A DNA stretch of 64,000 bases from Rhodococcus sp. IEGM 1381 (GCF_030056795.1 NZ_JASHKQ010000002.1:62001-126000), one strand, 5' to 3'; counted from the first letter of the stretch, positions 49,726-59,858 are shown. Notes: generated from the letters alone by a model not told the origin. Translations and numbers: made by a program.

Positions 49726-51450
49726 CTACGGACGCATCTCGTACCGACCGTCGTACGTGACGACCTCGTTCCAGACCGTCTCGAAACGTCCCGCATCGAC
49801 CACCGGCTTACGAACAGCATCGAGAGCCCATTGTTGTTGCGCAGCAGTCGACGACGGCTTCCCGTACAGCGCGACGGCATAACCGGAGAAGTCCCTGATC
49901 TGGAAATCGAAGATCTGGTCCATCATCTCGTTCGAGATCTCGTCGGCCTGCTCGAGCAGGAGGTGTCCGTAGACGACGAGCGAGAACAGGTGGCCCACCA
50001 CGAGCAGAAAGTCGAGGTCCTTCTGCTGCGCTTCGTCGGGCGCGCACTCGGCGAGAAACGACCTGAACGCCTGCGCCTGCTCGTAGAACCGTCCGACATT
50101 GGGGATACCGGAGTGCTTCTCGTACACCGGATTCCAGTCGTGGAACCGCACCGAGCTCGCACCGCGGGCCGGACCCTGAGCGAAGAAGAAGCTGTCGTCG
50201 ACCGCCTCGGTTTCGGTGCCGACGTCGGGGTAGTCGGTGGGCGAGAACATGTATGCCGGCATGAACTTGAGCATCAGCGCGACGTTGACGTGCACGGTGC
50301 CCTCGAGCTTGGGAAGTGTTCCGATCAGCTGGGCGGCCTCACGGAAGTAGGTGTTCTTCTCGTACCCCTTGGCTGCGATGACGTCGTGCAACAGCCGAAC
50401 GACGGTTTCGCCCTCCGAGGTGACCTTGGCCTTGGTCATCGGATTGAACAGCAGGTAGCGCCGGTCCTCGGGTCCGGCAGCACGGAAGTAGTCCACCGCT
50501 CGGGCGCTGAAGAGTTTCATCGCGATCAGGCGCGAGTAACCGTCGACGAATGCACTACGTACGTGCGGAAAATCGGTGACGCGATTTCCGTAGAGAATTC
50601 GGTTGTTCGCATGTGTGATCGCCTCGTAGAACGCATGCTCGCAGATGCCGACCGAACCGGTGCAGAGATTGAACTTGCCGACGTTCACCGTGTTCAGTGC
50701 CGCCGAGAAGGCATCGGCACCGGTGTGCAGAATGTCCTGCTTGCGGACGGGGTAGCTCTCGAGCGAGAACGTACTGACGTACATCTGACCGTGTACGACA
50801 CTTTCGCGCAGCAGATACGCGGGATGCGTGCTGTCGGCTACGAAGAACACGTACGAATCCGGTCCCTCGATATCGGTGCGCCGACCGAACACCGACACCA
50901 TCCCGGCCACGTTGCCGTTTCCGATGTAGTACTTCTCCCCCGATGCGGTGAACTCGAGGCCGGCGTCGTCGATGGCGGGCGTCAACAGCATGTCGGTGGA
51001 ATACACGTCGGCACCGTGTGCCCGCTCCGACAAGCCGAAGGCCATGACTCCGCCGCGGTCGAGTTCCATCGCTGCGCGCCGCTTGGCGTCGTCGTTGGCA
51101 CTCATCCAGATCGGCCCGAGCCCGAGCACGGTGACCTGCCAGGTGTACCAGTACGCCAGACCGTAGAACCCGAGAATCTCGCTGAGCGCAGCGTTGCGCG
51201 CGGCGTCCCATCGTGTGTTCGGCGATCCGTCGGCGTACGCGGCCGGTGTGGAGAACGTTGCGAACAACTTCTGCTCGGCGACGAATTCCAGAAAGTCTGC
51301 GGGCCAGACGCTGTCGAGATCGTCCGCCAACAGCCTGCCTTTACCGCGGCTCTCGAACCATTCGATCAGTGCGCGCAGCTGTCGGCGAGAGTCCTCGTCG
51401 AGTTCGGCCGGGTCGAAGGTCTTCGGATCGAACAGCGCATACTGAGCCAC
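49726..51450 (-). CDS. Acyl-CoA dehydrogenase family protein
   Basis: This 574-residue flavoprotein is related to acyl-CoA dehydrogenases but is longer than the usual 380 residues. FAD/substrate features include MAFGLSERAHGADVYSTDM and the beta-domain GEKYYIGNGNVAGMVSVFGR. The C-terminal half is helical with an added domain. The substrate cannot be deduced. A good AGGAG site lies upstream of GTG 51450. It is followed by a convergent TetR gene and preceded by proS on the same strand 75 bases away. Confidence 0.88.
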   Translation of the reverse strand: MAQYALFDPKTFDPAELDEDSRRQLRALIEWFESRGKGRLLADDLDSVWPADFLEFVAEQKLFATFSTPAAYADGSPNTRWDAARNAALSEILGFYGLAYWYTWQVTVLGLGPIWMSANDDAKRRAAMELDRGGVMAFGLSERAHGADVYSTDMLLTPAIDDAGLEFTASGEKYYIGNGNVAGMVSVFGRRTDIEGPDSYVFFVADSTHPAYLLRESVVHGQMYVSTFSLESYPVRKQDILHTGADAFSAALNTVNVGKFNLCTGSVGICEHAFYEAITHANNRILYGNRVTDFPHVRSAFVDGYSRLIAMKLFSARAVDYFRAAGPEDRRYLLFNPMTKAKVTSEGETVVRLLHDVIAAKGYEKNTYFREAAQLIGTLPKLEGTVHVNVALMLKFMPAYMFSPTDYPDVGTETEAVDDSFFFAQGPARGASSVRFHDWNPVYEKHSGIPNVGRFYEQAQAFRSFLAECAPDEAQQKDLDFLLVVGHLFSLVVYGHLLLEQADEISNEMMDQIFDFQIRDFSGYAVALYGKPSSTAAQQQWALDAVRKPVVDAGRFETVWNEVVTYDGRYEMRP

Positions 51451-51525
51451 GGTGTGACCTCTCCTAGTCGTTGCCCCGAAGCTACCAGCGGGTAAACGAC
51501 CGCGCAGAAAGATCGCGAGACTGCC

Positions 51526-53277
51526 TTACGGGGTGTGCCGCACGGCCTTCACGATCTCCTCGACCGCCGAATCGATGTCCAGTTCGCGACTCTCACCGGA
51601 GAAGCGGTCACGGATCTCGACCTTGCCGCCGGCCCAGCCGCGGCCGAGAACGACCACGAGCGGAACGCCGATCAGTTCCGAGTCCTTGAACTTCACTCCC
51701 GGCGACGCCTTGCGATCGTCGAACAGAACCTCTATTCCTTGTGTATCCAGTTGCGCTGCAATGGATTCCGCACCCGTTCGCGCAGCGTCGTCCTTGTTCG
51801 CGATCACCAGATGAACATCGGCAGGCGCAACCTCGGACGGCCACCGCAGGCCCTTGTCGTCATGCATCTGCTCGGCGATCACGGCAACCAGACGCGAGAC
51901 ACCGACGCCGTAGGAACCCTGCACCAGGCGAACGGGCTTACCGGCCTCGCCGAGGACATCGACCGAGAACGCGTCGGTGTACTTGTACCCGAGCTGGAAG
52001 ATGTGTCCGATCTCGATCCCGCGGGCGCTGACGAGCGGACCACGACCGTCGGGAGACATGTCACCGTCGCGTACCTCGGCCGCTTCGATGGTGCCGTCGG
52101 GAACGAAGTCACGACCGGCCACGAGGTTCACCACATGCTTGCCCTTGATATCCGCGCCGGTGATCCACGACGTCCCGTCGACGACCCTCGGGTCCACGAG
52201 ATAGCGAACTCCGTTGGCCTGCAACGCGCGCGGTCCGATGTACCCCTTGATCAGGAACGGATTGGCCGCGAAATCCGCGTCGGTCAGCAAGGCGAACTCG
52301 GCGGGTTCGAGCGATGCTTCGAGCCGCTTCTCGTCCACCTCACGGTCGCCGGGCAGGCCGACGGCGAGCAACTCCCACTCCCCCTCGGCATTGCGGACCT
52401 TGAGCAGGATGTTCTTGAGAGTGTCGGCCCCGGTGACGGTGCGGCCCAGATCGGCACCGTTGGCCCACTCGACGAGAGTCGCGATGGTCGGGGTATCGCC
52501 CGTCTCGTAGTCGACCGCAGCCGGCTGCCCCTCGATGGGGAGCGGCTCGGGTGCCGGTGTCGTGACGGCCTCCACGTTGGCCGCGTAACCCGACTCGACG
52601 CATCGAACGTACGTGTCTTCGCCGATGTCGCTCTCGGCAAGGAATTCCTCGGAGGCACTGCCGCCCATGGCACCGGACGTCGCAGCGACGATGACATAGG
52701 AGACGCCGAGCCTGGCGAAGATGCGCTGGTAGGCCTCGCGATGGGCGGCGTAGGACTTCTTCAGTCCGTCCTCGTCCATATCGAAGGAGTACGAGTCCTT
52801 CATGACGAATTCGCGGCCGCGCAGAATGCCTGCGCGGGGGCGCTCCTCGTCACGGTATTTGGTCTGGATCTGGTACAGCGTGACCGGAAGATCCTTGTAC
52901 GAGTTGTACTCGGCCTTCACCGTCAGTGCGAACAGCTCTTCGTGGGTGGGCCCCAGCAGCATGTCGTTGCCCTTGCGGTCCTGCAGCCGGAACAGCGCGT
53001 CGCCGTATTCGGTCCACCGATTGGTGGTCTCGTAGGGCTCGCGCGGCAGCAGAGCGGGCAAGCAGATCTCCTGAGCGCCGATGGCGTTCATCTCCTCGCG
53101 CACGACGCGTTCGACCTGGCGCAGCACCCGCAGACCCAGCGGGAGCCAGGAGTAGACACCCGGCGCGATACGACGAACGTAACCGGCGCGGACCAACAGC
53201 TTGTGACTGTCGACCTCGGCATCGGCCGGGTCGTCGCGAAGGGTACGGAGGAACAGCTGCGAAAGACGGGTGATCAC
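51526..53277 (-). CDS. proS: Prolyl-tRNA synthetase, bacterial type
   Basis: This 583-residue class II synthetase has motif 1 ([21 protein letters not shown]), motif 2 ([26 protein letters not shown]) and motif 3 ([17 protein letters not shown]). The editing INS domain lies between motifs 2 and 3, and an anticodon-binding domain follows. The length is typical. GTG at 53277 is the start. It is divergent from yaaA, with a small inverted repeat between. It corresponds to Rv2845c in the conserved efpA-proS order. Confidence 0.97.
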   Translation of the reverse strand: MITRLSQLFLRTLRDDPADAEVDSHKLLVRAGYVRRIAPGVYSWLPLGLRVLRQVERVVREEMNAIGAQEICLPALLPREPYETTNRWTEYGDALFRLQDRKGNDMLLGPTHEELFALTVKAEYNSYKDLPVTLYQIQTKYRDEERPRAGILRGREFVMKDSYSFDMDEDGLKKSYAAHREAYQRIFARLGVSYVIVAATSGAMGGSASEEFLAESDIGEDTYVRCVESGYAANVEAVTTPAPEPLPIEGQPAAVDYETGDTPTIATLVEWANGADLGRTVTGADTLKNILLKVRNAEGEWELLAVGLPGDREVDEKRLEASLEPAEFALLTDADFAANPFLIKGYIGPRALQANGVRYLVDPRVVDGTSWITGADIKGKHVVNLVAGRDFVPDGTIEAAEVRDGDMSPDGRGPLVSARGIEIGHIFQLGYKYTDAFSVDVLGEAGKPVRLVQGSYGVGVSRLVAVIAEQMHDDKGLRWPSEVAPADVHLVIANKDDAARTGAESIAAQLDTQGIEVLFDDRKASPGVKFKDSELIGVPLVVVLGRGWAGGKVEIRDRFSGESRELDIDSAVEEIVKAVRHTP

Positions 53278-53304
53278 GGGTTGTCAGACTAGTCGGTTGC
53301 GCAG

Positions 53305-53320
53305 CACCTGTGAGCAGGTG
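53305..53320. promoter_or_regulatory. Small palindrome between proS and yaaA
   Basis: CACCTG-TGAG-CAGGTG is a perfect 6-base inverted repeat in the 70-base divergent gap. It could be an operator or a chance hairpin. No regulator is obvious nearby. Confidence 0.3.
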
Positions 53321-53347
53321 GCCGTGCAGTGAGTAGCCTTGACTACC

Positions 53348-54091
53348 GTGCTGATTCTGCTTCCTCCCTCCGAGACGAAGTCCGACGGCGGTTCCGGAGC
53401 ACCCCTCGATCTGGACCGACTGGCGTTGCCGTCGTTGTTGCCCCTCCGCCGAAAGCTCGCCGACGCCGTGGTCGAGCTCTCCGGCGACGTCGACGCCTCC
53501 ATCACCGCACTCGGCCTCGGCCCTACCCAGGTCGACGAGATCGAACGCAACGCCCGATTGTGGACCTCCCCCACCACGCCCGCCCTGCAGCGGTACACCG
53601 GCGTGCTCTACGACGCACTCGATGCGCCGTCGTTCACCAGGGCCGGTCGCGCCCGAGCGGACGCGAGATTGTGGATCGGCTCGGCGTTGTTCGGAGCCGT
53701 CCGCGCGTCCGATCCGATTCCGTCGTATCGGCTCTCCGGCGGATCGACGATTCCCGACTTCGGCACGCTGCGATCACACTGGAAGCCGGAGCTCTCCGAT
53801 GCCATATGCGCCGAAGACGAAGGCATCGTCGTCGACCTGCGCTCGGGCACCTATCAACAGCTCGGTCCCGTCCCGGGCGCGATCACCGCGACAGTGCTCA
53901 CCGAGAAGCCGAATGGCACGCGTTCGGTGGTGAGCCACTTCAACAAGCATCACAAGGGACTGTTGGCACGCGCGTTGACCCTGACCACCGCCGAGCCCAA
54001 AGACGTGAAAGCCGTTGCGCGCGTGGCATCGAAAGCGGGTCTTCGAGTCGAAGTGGCGTCGACGACCGAACTGATCGTGCTCACCGAATGA
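53348..54091 (+). CDS. yaaA: YaaA-family peroxide stress protein (DUF328)
   Basis: This 247-residue protein starts MLILLPPSETKS, the hallmark of the family, and contains RYTGVLYDALDA, GSALFGAVRASDPIPSYRL and NKHHKGLLARALT. E. coli YaaA limits iron-driven DNA damage under peroxide stress and binds DNA. GTG at 53348 was chosen over TTG at 53339 because it gives the conserved N-terminus. It overlaps the following DUF2786 gene by four bases, so the two are coupled. Confidence 0.9.
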   Translation: MLILLPPSETKSDGGSGAPLDLDRLALPSLLPLRRKLADAVVELSGDVDASITALGLGPTQVDEIERNARLWTSPTTPALQRYTGVLYDALDAPSFTRAGRARADARLWIGSALFGAVRASDPIPSYRLSGGSTIPDFGTLRSHWKPELSDAICAEDEGIVVDLRSGTYQQLGPVPGAITATVLTEKPNGTRSVVSHFNKHHKGLLARALTLTTAEPKDVKAVARVASKAGLRVEVASTTELIVLTE

Positions 54092-55296
54092 GCGATATTC
54101 CCGGTCTGCTCCGCACGGGAGCCGACGCGTCCGTGGGCAAGACCAAGAGCCAACGCGTCGCCGACGACGTCGCCGACCGGCTGGTGTCGCTGGATGCAAC
54201 CGAGTTCGGCACGCGGGCGCTGACGAACATGATCGAGGCCCTGTACCAAAACGGTTGGCAGCCGCTGGATTTGGTGCATGTTGTGCGGCGTCAGCATACG
54301 ATGGCCGTGACCACCCTCGCGGCGGCGGCACTGCTGCATCAAGCCGATCTCACCGATGCGGACTCGCGGGCCCCGCAGGACTGGGTGGATCAGATGTCCT
54401 CCATCTGCGAACAGTTCCCGAAAATTGCGACGAGGGTCGAGTCCACCCCCGACTTCCTGACCGCATATCTGACCTCCTCCGGTAAGTCCGATTACATCGC
54501 TGCCAGTGATCAGTGGCTCGACGTGCTCACGCTGCTCGGGCAATGGCAGACACTCCCCCGGTGGCCTCAGCTAGGCCCCAAGCCATCCCTCTGGCCGCGC
54601 ACTCGTCCCACGGTGACGGGTGTTGCCGGCTCCGACTCACCGAACACCAAGATGCTGAGCAAGATTCGCGGCCTACTGGCCAAGGCCGACGCCACGGACT
54701 TCGAGGAGGAGGCCGAGACGCTGACGGCCAAGGCGCAGGAGCTGATGACGCGCTACTCGATCGACACCATGCTGCTCTCCCAGGGACACATCGACATTCA
54801 CGGCCGGCGGGTACATGTCGACGGCCCCCATGCCCCAGCCAAGGCGCAACTGCTGCACGTCGTCGGGAGCGCCAACCGCGTCAAGGCGATCTGGGACCCG
54901 GAGTTCGCCGTCGCAACCCTGGTCGGAGCTCCGGTGGATGTGGAACAAACCGAGTTGCTGTTCACCTCTCTGCTGGTCCAGGCAACTCGCGCCCTCGGGC
55001 ATTCACCGCAGGCGAAGAAGCGCAAAAAGGCCGGATCGGCAGCGTTCGGCAAGGCATTCCTGTACGCATATGCCGTCCGCATCGGCGACCGCCTCACCGA
55101 CGCCGATGCACACGCACTGGAGGAGGTCGCGGTCGACTCGGCCGATCTGCTCCCTGTTCTGGCTGCGCAGACCGTCGCCGTCGAGGCCGAATTCGATCGA
55201 CTGTTCCCGACGGCGAAGCCGATGCGCGGTCCACGCCTGGACGCCGAGGGCTGGGATTCGGGCCAGGCCGCGGCCGACGACGCCCACATCGGTTGA
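54088..55296 (+). CDS. DUF2786 domain protein of unknown function
   Basis: This 402-residue protein carries a DUF2786 segment at about 187-226 (KMLSKIRGLLAKADATDFEEEAETL, then AQELMTRYSID). The N-terminal 170 residues are helical and Leu-rich, and the C-terminal half contains a basic patch (AKKRKKAGSAAFGKAFLYAYA). It may bind nucleic acid, but no catalytic residues stand out. The ATG overlaps the yaaA stop by four bases. It ends just before a 62-base palindrome. Confidence 0.82.
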   Translation: MSDIPGLLRTGADASVGKTKSQRVADDVADRLVSLDATEFGTRALTNMIEALYQNGWQPLDLVHVVRRQHTMAVTTLAAAALLHQADLTDADSRAPQDWVDQMSSICEQFPKIATRVESTPDFLTAYLTSSGKSDYIAASDQWLDVLTLLGQWQTLPRWPQLGPKPSLWPRTRPTVTGVAGSDSPNTKMLSKIRGLLAKADATDFEEEAETLTAKAQELMTRYSIDTMLLSQGHIDIHGRRVHVDGPHAPAKAQLLHVVGSANRVKAIWDPEFAVATLVGAPVDVEQTELLFTSLLVQATRALGHSPQAKKRKKAGSAAFGKAFLYAYAVRIGDRLTDADAHALEEVAVDSADLLPVLAAQTVAVEAEFDRLFPTAKPMRGPRLDAEGWDSGQAAADDAHIG

Positions 55297-55299
55297 CGA

Positions 55300-55361
55300 T
55301 TGCCCACGGAATATTCGGTTGCCTACCTGTACAGGTGGGCATCCGAATATCTTCTGGGCAA
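55300..55361. repeat. 62-base imperfect palindrome between convergent genes
   Basis: Two 31-base arms (55300-55330 and 55331-55361) are complementary at 25 positions; three further pairs would be G-U in RNA, leaving only three mismatches. The centre is ACCTGTACAGGT, and the ends read TTGCCCA and TGGGCAA. It fills the gap between the DUF2786 stop and the efpA stop. It may be a two-way terminator or one copy of a dispersed palindromic repeat. Confidence 0.85.
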
Positions 55362-55369
55362 ACAAACCC

Positions 55370-56857
55370 TCAGCCCTTCTGCGCGTCTTCCTGCGCGGCC
55401 TGGGCCTGGGCGACCTGCTGCGGGGTGAATCGGATGAAGAGGGCCGCGAGGCCGGCTATCACGGCGCAGACGGCGCAGCAGAACAGCGCGAACATGTAGC
55501 CGGAACTCAGTGCATCGAGTTGGCTGTCGTTCATCAGTGTCGCCGGCCCGGATGTCCCGCCCAGCGAGATGGTGCGCGAGGTGACCAACGCACCGATGAC
55601 GGCCAAGGCCAGCGGGCCACCGAGGGTTTGAGCAACCAAGGAAATCGCCGTCAACGGCCCTATCTCGGTGGGGCTCACCCCCGCGATGGCACACAGCGGG
55701 AGCGGCACCACCGTCAGGCCGACACCGAAGCCGATGCCGATGACGGGAAAGAACAGTCCGGGAAAGTACGACGAGTCCGCGTTCATCGTCGTGACCGACA
55801 CCATGAGCCAGCCGACCATGATGACGGCACCGCTCAGAATCAACCAGCGGGGAGCGATTCGGGTCACCAGTTGCGAAGCCAGGAAGGCCGCGGCGCCGAG
55901 TCCGAAGGCGAACGGCACGAACGCCAGACCGGCATGAAGCGGGCTGTATCCCAGGATGTCCTGAACGAACAGGGCCACGTACGCGGCGAGGCAGAACATC
56001 ACTCCGCCGGCGAAGAAGATGGCCACGAAGGTCGCGACCCGATCCCGGTTGCGGAACAGCGAGAACGGCAGAAGCGGATTGTCGGCACGACGCTCGACCA
56101 GAAGGAACAGTCCGAGAAAGAGCAATCCGGCGATCAGCGAGACGATGACGATCGGGCTGGTCCAGCCCAGTTCGGTGCCCTCGCTCAAGGCCAGGACCAC
56201 GCCGGTGCAGCCCAGTGTGGCCAGAATCGCGCCGGGAACGTCGAGGGGCAACTTCGCGCCCACCGTCTCCTGCAGCGACACGACCGCGAGCACCACGATG
56301 ACCACACCGATCGGCACGTTGATCAGGAAGATCCAGCGCCAGGACACCTCGGTCAACGCACCGCCGATTATGAGCCCGGCAATGGAACCGACACCCGTCA
56401 TGGCCGCATAGATCGCGATGGCTTGATTTCGCACCGGGCCGGGTGCGAAGGTGGTCGCCACCAGCGCAAACGCCGTAGGCGACGCCACCGCGGCCCCGAC
56501 CCCCTGGAGCGCGCGGGCTGCTACCAGCGTGGCTTCGTTGACCGCGAGACCGCACAGCAGAGACGCGATCGTGAACAGCACGACGCCGGCCAGGAACATC
56601 TTCTTGCGCCCGAATGCATCGCCGAGCCTGCCGCCGAGCAGCATCAGCCCACCGAAAGCCAGAGCATAGGACGTCAACACCCAGTTGCGACCGGCGTCGG
56701 ACAGTCCCAGGTCCGCCTGCAACGGTGCCAGGGCCAGGTTGGCGACGGTGCCGTCGAGCACAACCATCAACTGCAGGCCGCTCAGGACTATGATCGCCAT
56801 CCCGAACGCTCGGGTCGTCACCGGATATTTGATCTCGGTGGCGGAGGTCTGGGACAT
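55370..56857 (-). CDS. efpA: EfpA-like MFS efflux transporter
   Basis: This 495-residue, 14-helix DHA2 transporter has GLQLMVVLDGTVANLALAP, LGGRLGDAFGRKKMFLAG (motif A) and GVGSIAGLIIGGALTEVSWR (motif C). It corresponds to M. tuberculosis EfpA (Rv2846c), which lies between proS and cysG as here. ATG at 56857 gives a short N-terminus before the first helix; GTG at 56872 is in frame and would overlap the cysG stop by eight bases. The substrate is unknown. Its 3' end faces the 62-base palindrome. Confidence 0.88.
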   Translation of the reverse strand: MSQTSATEIKYPVTTRAFGMAIIVLSGLQLMVVLDGTVANLALAPLQADLGLSDAGRNWVLTSYALAFGGLMLLGGRLGDAFGRKKMFLAGVVLFTIASLLCGLAVNEATLVAARALQGVGAAVASPTAFALVATTFAPGPVRNQAIAIYAAMTGVGSIAGLIIGGALTEVSWRWIFLINVPIGVVIVVLAVVSLQETVGAKLPLDVPGAILATLGCTGVVLALSEGTELGWTSPIVIVSLIAGLLFLGLFLLVERRADNPLLPFSLFRNRDRVATFVAIFFAGGVMFCLAAYVALFVQDILGYSPLHAGLAFVPFAFGLGAAAFLASQLVTRIAPRWLILSGAVIMVGWLMVSVTTMNADSSYFPGLFFPVIGIGFGVGLTVVPLPLCAIAGVSPTEIGPLTAISLVAQTLGGPLALAVIGALVTSRTISLGGTSGPATLMNDSQLDALSSGYMFALFCCAVCAVIAGLAALFIRFTPQQVAQAQAAQEDAQKG

Positions 56858-56864
56858 CGAAGAC

Positions 56865-58100
56865 TCAGGCACGAGCGTTCACGTTACCGGCGTTCACGGA
56901 AAAACCGGCAACAGTCCCGATAACCACAATGGCAGGAGGCCTGATCCCTGCTTCACGAACGGCCTCGGCGACGGTGCTCAGGTCCGCCCGAACTTCCCGC
57001 TGAGTACGCATGGTTCCCTCCTGCACAACGATGACCGGGGTGTCCGACGGCCGTCCGCCGGCGACGAGCACCTCGGCGAACTTCCCGATACGCTCGACGG
57101 CCATCAGCAGCACGATCGTGCCCTTGAGCTTGGCGAGCGCGTCCCAGTCGACCAACGAATCGGGGTGATCGGGTGCCACGTGACCACTGACGACCACGAA
57201 CTCGTGGGTGACGGCGCGATGCGTCACCGGAATGCCTGCGGACGAGGGCACCGAGATGGCACTGGTGATGCCGGGCACGACGATCACGGGGATTCCCTCG
57301 GCAGCCAGCGCTTCGAGCTCCTCGTATCCCCGACCGAACACGTAGGGGTCACCGCCCTTGAGCCGAACGACGAATTTGCCTGCTTTGGCGCCGTCGATCA
57401 ACGCTTGATTGATCGCTTCCTGCGCCATGGCACGGCCGTATGGAATCTTCGAGGCATCGATGACCTCCACGTGCGGCCCCAGTTCGGCCAACAGCTCGGG
57501 CGGTGCGAGCCGATCGGCCACCACGACGTCGGCATAAGCGAGCAGCCTGCGCCCGCGGACAGTGATGAGGTCCGGATCGCCGGGTCCGCCGCCGACCAGC
57601 GCGACGCCCGTCAACGGCGCATGGGCCGAGTCGGCGACCACACCGGACTGCAGAGCTTCGACGACGGCATTGCGTACTGCGGCCGATCGACGGTGCTCGC
57701 CGCCGGCGAGGACACCGAGGGTCAGCCCGTCCCATTCGGCTGAGGCCGGGGTGACCGCGGTGCCGTCCTTGGCGATGTCGGCTCGAACGCAGAAGATCTT
57801 GGACGCGGTGGCCTCGGCGACGATAGCGATGTTGGTGTCGGCCTCGTCGGTGCACGCGACGGCATACCAGGCGTCGGCGAGGTCGCCCTCGCGGTAGTCA
57901 CGCAACTCGATGGTCACCTGACCGGCCGTCGCCATCGCCTCCACAGCGGGCGTCGCCTCCCGAGTGATGACGTGTACCACGGCACCACAGGAGATCAGCA
58001 GCGGCAATCGACGCTGCGCGACGGTGCCGCCGCCGACCACGACGACGCGTCGACCTTCCAGATTGAGGCCGACCAGATAGGGAGAGTCAGTCGCGTTCAC
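56865..58100 (-). CDS. cysG: Siroheme synthase-type CysG (SUMT fused to dehydrogenase domain)
   Basis: This 411-residue fusion protein has an N-terminal precorrin-2 dehydrogenase-like Rossmann domain (VVVVGGGTVAQRRLPLLI) and a C-terminal uroporphyrinogen-III methyltransferase (VALVGGGPGDPDLITVRG, KGGDPYVFGRGYEE, PAIVVIGTVAGF). It makes siroheme or precorrin-2, feeding sulfite/nitrite reductase and cobalamin. GTG at 58100 matches the mycobacterial N-terminus. efpA follows after seven bases. cobB, next to it in M. tuberculosis, is here about 5 kb away. Confidence 0.94.
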   Translation of the reverse strand: MNATDSPYLVGLNLEGRRVVVVGGGTVAQRRLPLLISCGAVVHVITREATPAVEAMATAGQVTIELRDYREGDLADAWYAVACTDEADTNIAIVAEATASKIFCVRADIAKDGTAVTPASAEWDGLTLGVLAGGEHRRSAAVRNAVVEALQSGVVADSAHAPLTGVALVGGGPGDPDLITVRGRRLLAYADVVVADRLAPPELLAELGPHVEVIDASKIPYGRAMAQEAINQALIDGAKAGKFVVRLKGGDPYVFGRGYEELEALAAEGIPVIVVPGITSAISVPSSAGIPVTHRAVTHEFVVVSGHVAPDHPDSLVDWDALAKLKGTIVLLMAVERIGKFAEVLVAGGRPSDTPVIVVQEGTMRTQREVRADLSTVAEAVREAGIRPPAIVVIGTVAGFSVNAGNVNARA

Positions 58101-58111
58101 GAGAGGAAACG

Positions 58112-59794
58112 CTACCGCGCGCGCTGCACCCGCTTTTCGTCCCATATGGGCTCATCGGATTCGTAGGCCTGACCGGTGCTGCCGAACACGAGGAATCGAT
58201 CGAAACTACGGGCGAACCAGCGGTCATGGGTGACCGCGATCACGGTGCCCTCGAACGCCGCGATCGCGTCCTCGAGGGCATCGGCGGACACGAGGTCGAG
58301 GTTGTCGGTCGGCTCGTCCAGCAGCAGCAGCGTTGCACCGGAGAGTTCGAGAAGCAGGATCTGCACGCGGGCCTGTTGGCCGCCCGAGAGATTGTCGTAG
58401 GACTGCTCGGCAGCACGGGCCAGACCGTAGCGGTCCAGTGCCCGGCCCGCGGCTTCCCGGCCCATGCCGTCACGGTGTTCGTTGCCCATATGCAAGATGT
58501 CGAGCAGCGTGTTGCCCGCGAGATCCGGGCGAGTGTGGGTTTGCGCGAACAGTCCCGGACGCACGCGCGCACCGAGGACCGCCGTGCCGGTATGAGGCAC
58601 GGGGTCGAGTGCCAGTTCCTGGACCGGCTCGTGCTCCTTCTCCGGGTCGGTACCACCGTTGGCGAGCAGCCGCAGAAAGTGCGACTTGCCGGAACCGTTG
58701 GACCCCAACACCGCAACGCGGTCTCCGTACCAGATTTCGGTGTCGAAAGGCTTGATCAGACCGGTCAATTCCAGAGCAGTGCACACCAACGCACGCTTGG
58801 CCGTTCGCCCTCCACGCAGCCGTACGGTGACGTGCTGTTTGAGCGGTACCGCCTCCGGGGGTCCGGCCTCCTCGAACTTGGCCAAGCGGGTCTGGGACGC
58901 GTGGTATCGGGCGGCTACCCCGTCGTTGAATTTGGCCTTCTCACGCAGACGCAGCACGAGCGCACGAAGTTTGACCAGTTCCTCGTCCCACCGCCGCCGC
59001 AATTCGTCGAGACGAGCATTCCGGTCCTCACGTGCGGCGTGATAGGTCGCGAACCCCCCACCGTGCACCCAGGACGTCGCACCGCTCACACCCGGTTCGA
59101 GGGTCACGATTCGGTTCGCGGCGTTGGCGATCAGTTCGCGATCGTGGCTGATGAACAGTACCGACTTGTCCGAGTCGCGAATGGTCGCCTCGAGCCAACG
59201 CTTGCCAGGCACGTCGAGATAGTTGTCCGGCTCGTCGAGAAGCAACAGATTGTCGGGCCCCGCGAAGAGTGCTTCGAGCACCAGACGCTTCTGTTCACCG
59301 CCACTGAGCGTCGACGCGGCACGCCACTTGGCCCGGTCGAACGGCATGCCCAGTGCGGCGGTGGTGACCTTGTCCCAGAACGGCTCGAGATCGTAACCGC
59401 CGACGTCACCCCAATCCGACAGTGCCTGGGCGTACTTCATCTGGGTCTTCTCGTCGTCGATCTCGATCATCGTGTTCTCGGCATCGTCGAGTGCCGCAGC
59501 CGCACCGCGGACGGCCGGCGACGCAACGGAGAGCAGCAGGTCGCGCACGGTCGAGTCGTCGCGCAATTGACCGACGAACTGCCGCATCACGCCGAGCGAG
59601 CCGGAACTCGACACCGAACCCTCGTCGGCGGTCTCGTCGCCCGCGATGATCCGCGTCAGTGTCGTCTTGCCGGTTCCGTTCGGGCCGATCAATGCCGTCT
59701 TGGCACCGTCGCCCACTCGAAATCCGACTCCGTTCAACAGCTGCCTGCCGTCGGGCAGGAAGTACACGATGTCGTTGAGTTCGAGGTGCGCCAC
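58112..59794 (-). CDS. ABC-F family ATPase
   Basis: This 560-residue protein contains two fused ABC domains without membrane segments. It has Walker A GPNGTGKTT and GSNGSGKSH, signatures LSGGEQKR and LSGGQQAR, and Walker B LLLLDEP twice. A charged linker of about 80 residues between the domains (DRNARLDELRRRWDEEL) is typical of ABC-F. These proteins act on ribosomes as translation factors or antibiotic-protection proteins, but which type this is cannot be read here. The GTG start has no clear ribosome site. It follows PhoD in the same direction and precedes cysG after 11 bases. Confidence 0.9.
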   Translation of the reverse strand: MAHLELNDIVYFLPDGRQLLNGVGFRVGDGAKTALIGPNGTGKTTLTRIIAGDETADEGSVSSSGSLGVMRQFVGQLRDDSTVRDLLLSVASPAVRGAAAALDDAENTMIEIDDEKTQMKYAQALSDWGDVGGYDLEPFWDKVTTAALGMPFDRAKWRAASTLSGGEQKRLVLEALFAGPDNLLLLDEPDNYLDVPGKRWLEATIRDSDKSVLFISHDRELIANAANRIVTLEPGVSGATSWVHGGGFATYHAAREDRNARLDELRRRWDEELVKLRALVLRLREKAKFNDGVAARYHASQTRLAKFEEAGPPEAVPLKQHVTVRLRGGRTAKRALVCTALELTGLIKPFDTEIWYGDRVAVLGSNGSGKSHFLRLLANGGTDPEKEHEPVQELALDPVPHTGTAVLGARVRPGLFAQTHTRPDLAGNTLLDILHMGNEHRDGMGREAAGRALDRYGLARAAEQSYDNLSGGQQARVQILLLELSGATLLLLDEPTDNLDLVSADALEDAIAAFEGTVIAVTHDRWFARSFDRFLVFGSTGQAYESDEPIWDEKRVQRAR

Positions 59795-59858
59795 AACGAA
59801 CCAGCCAACCTCATCGGCCCTTCGATGGCCAATCGTTTACGACTGCGCTCGTCTCTTC

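Noticed and set aside
53329-55296. A 655-codon frame joining a region over yaaA to the DUF2786 gene
   Set aside because: The first 250 codons are out of frame with yaaA and Arg-rich. The true DUF2786 start is the ATG at 54088 that overlaps the yaaA stop.
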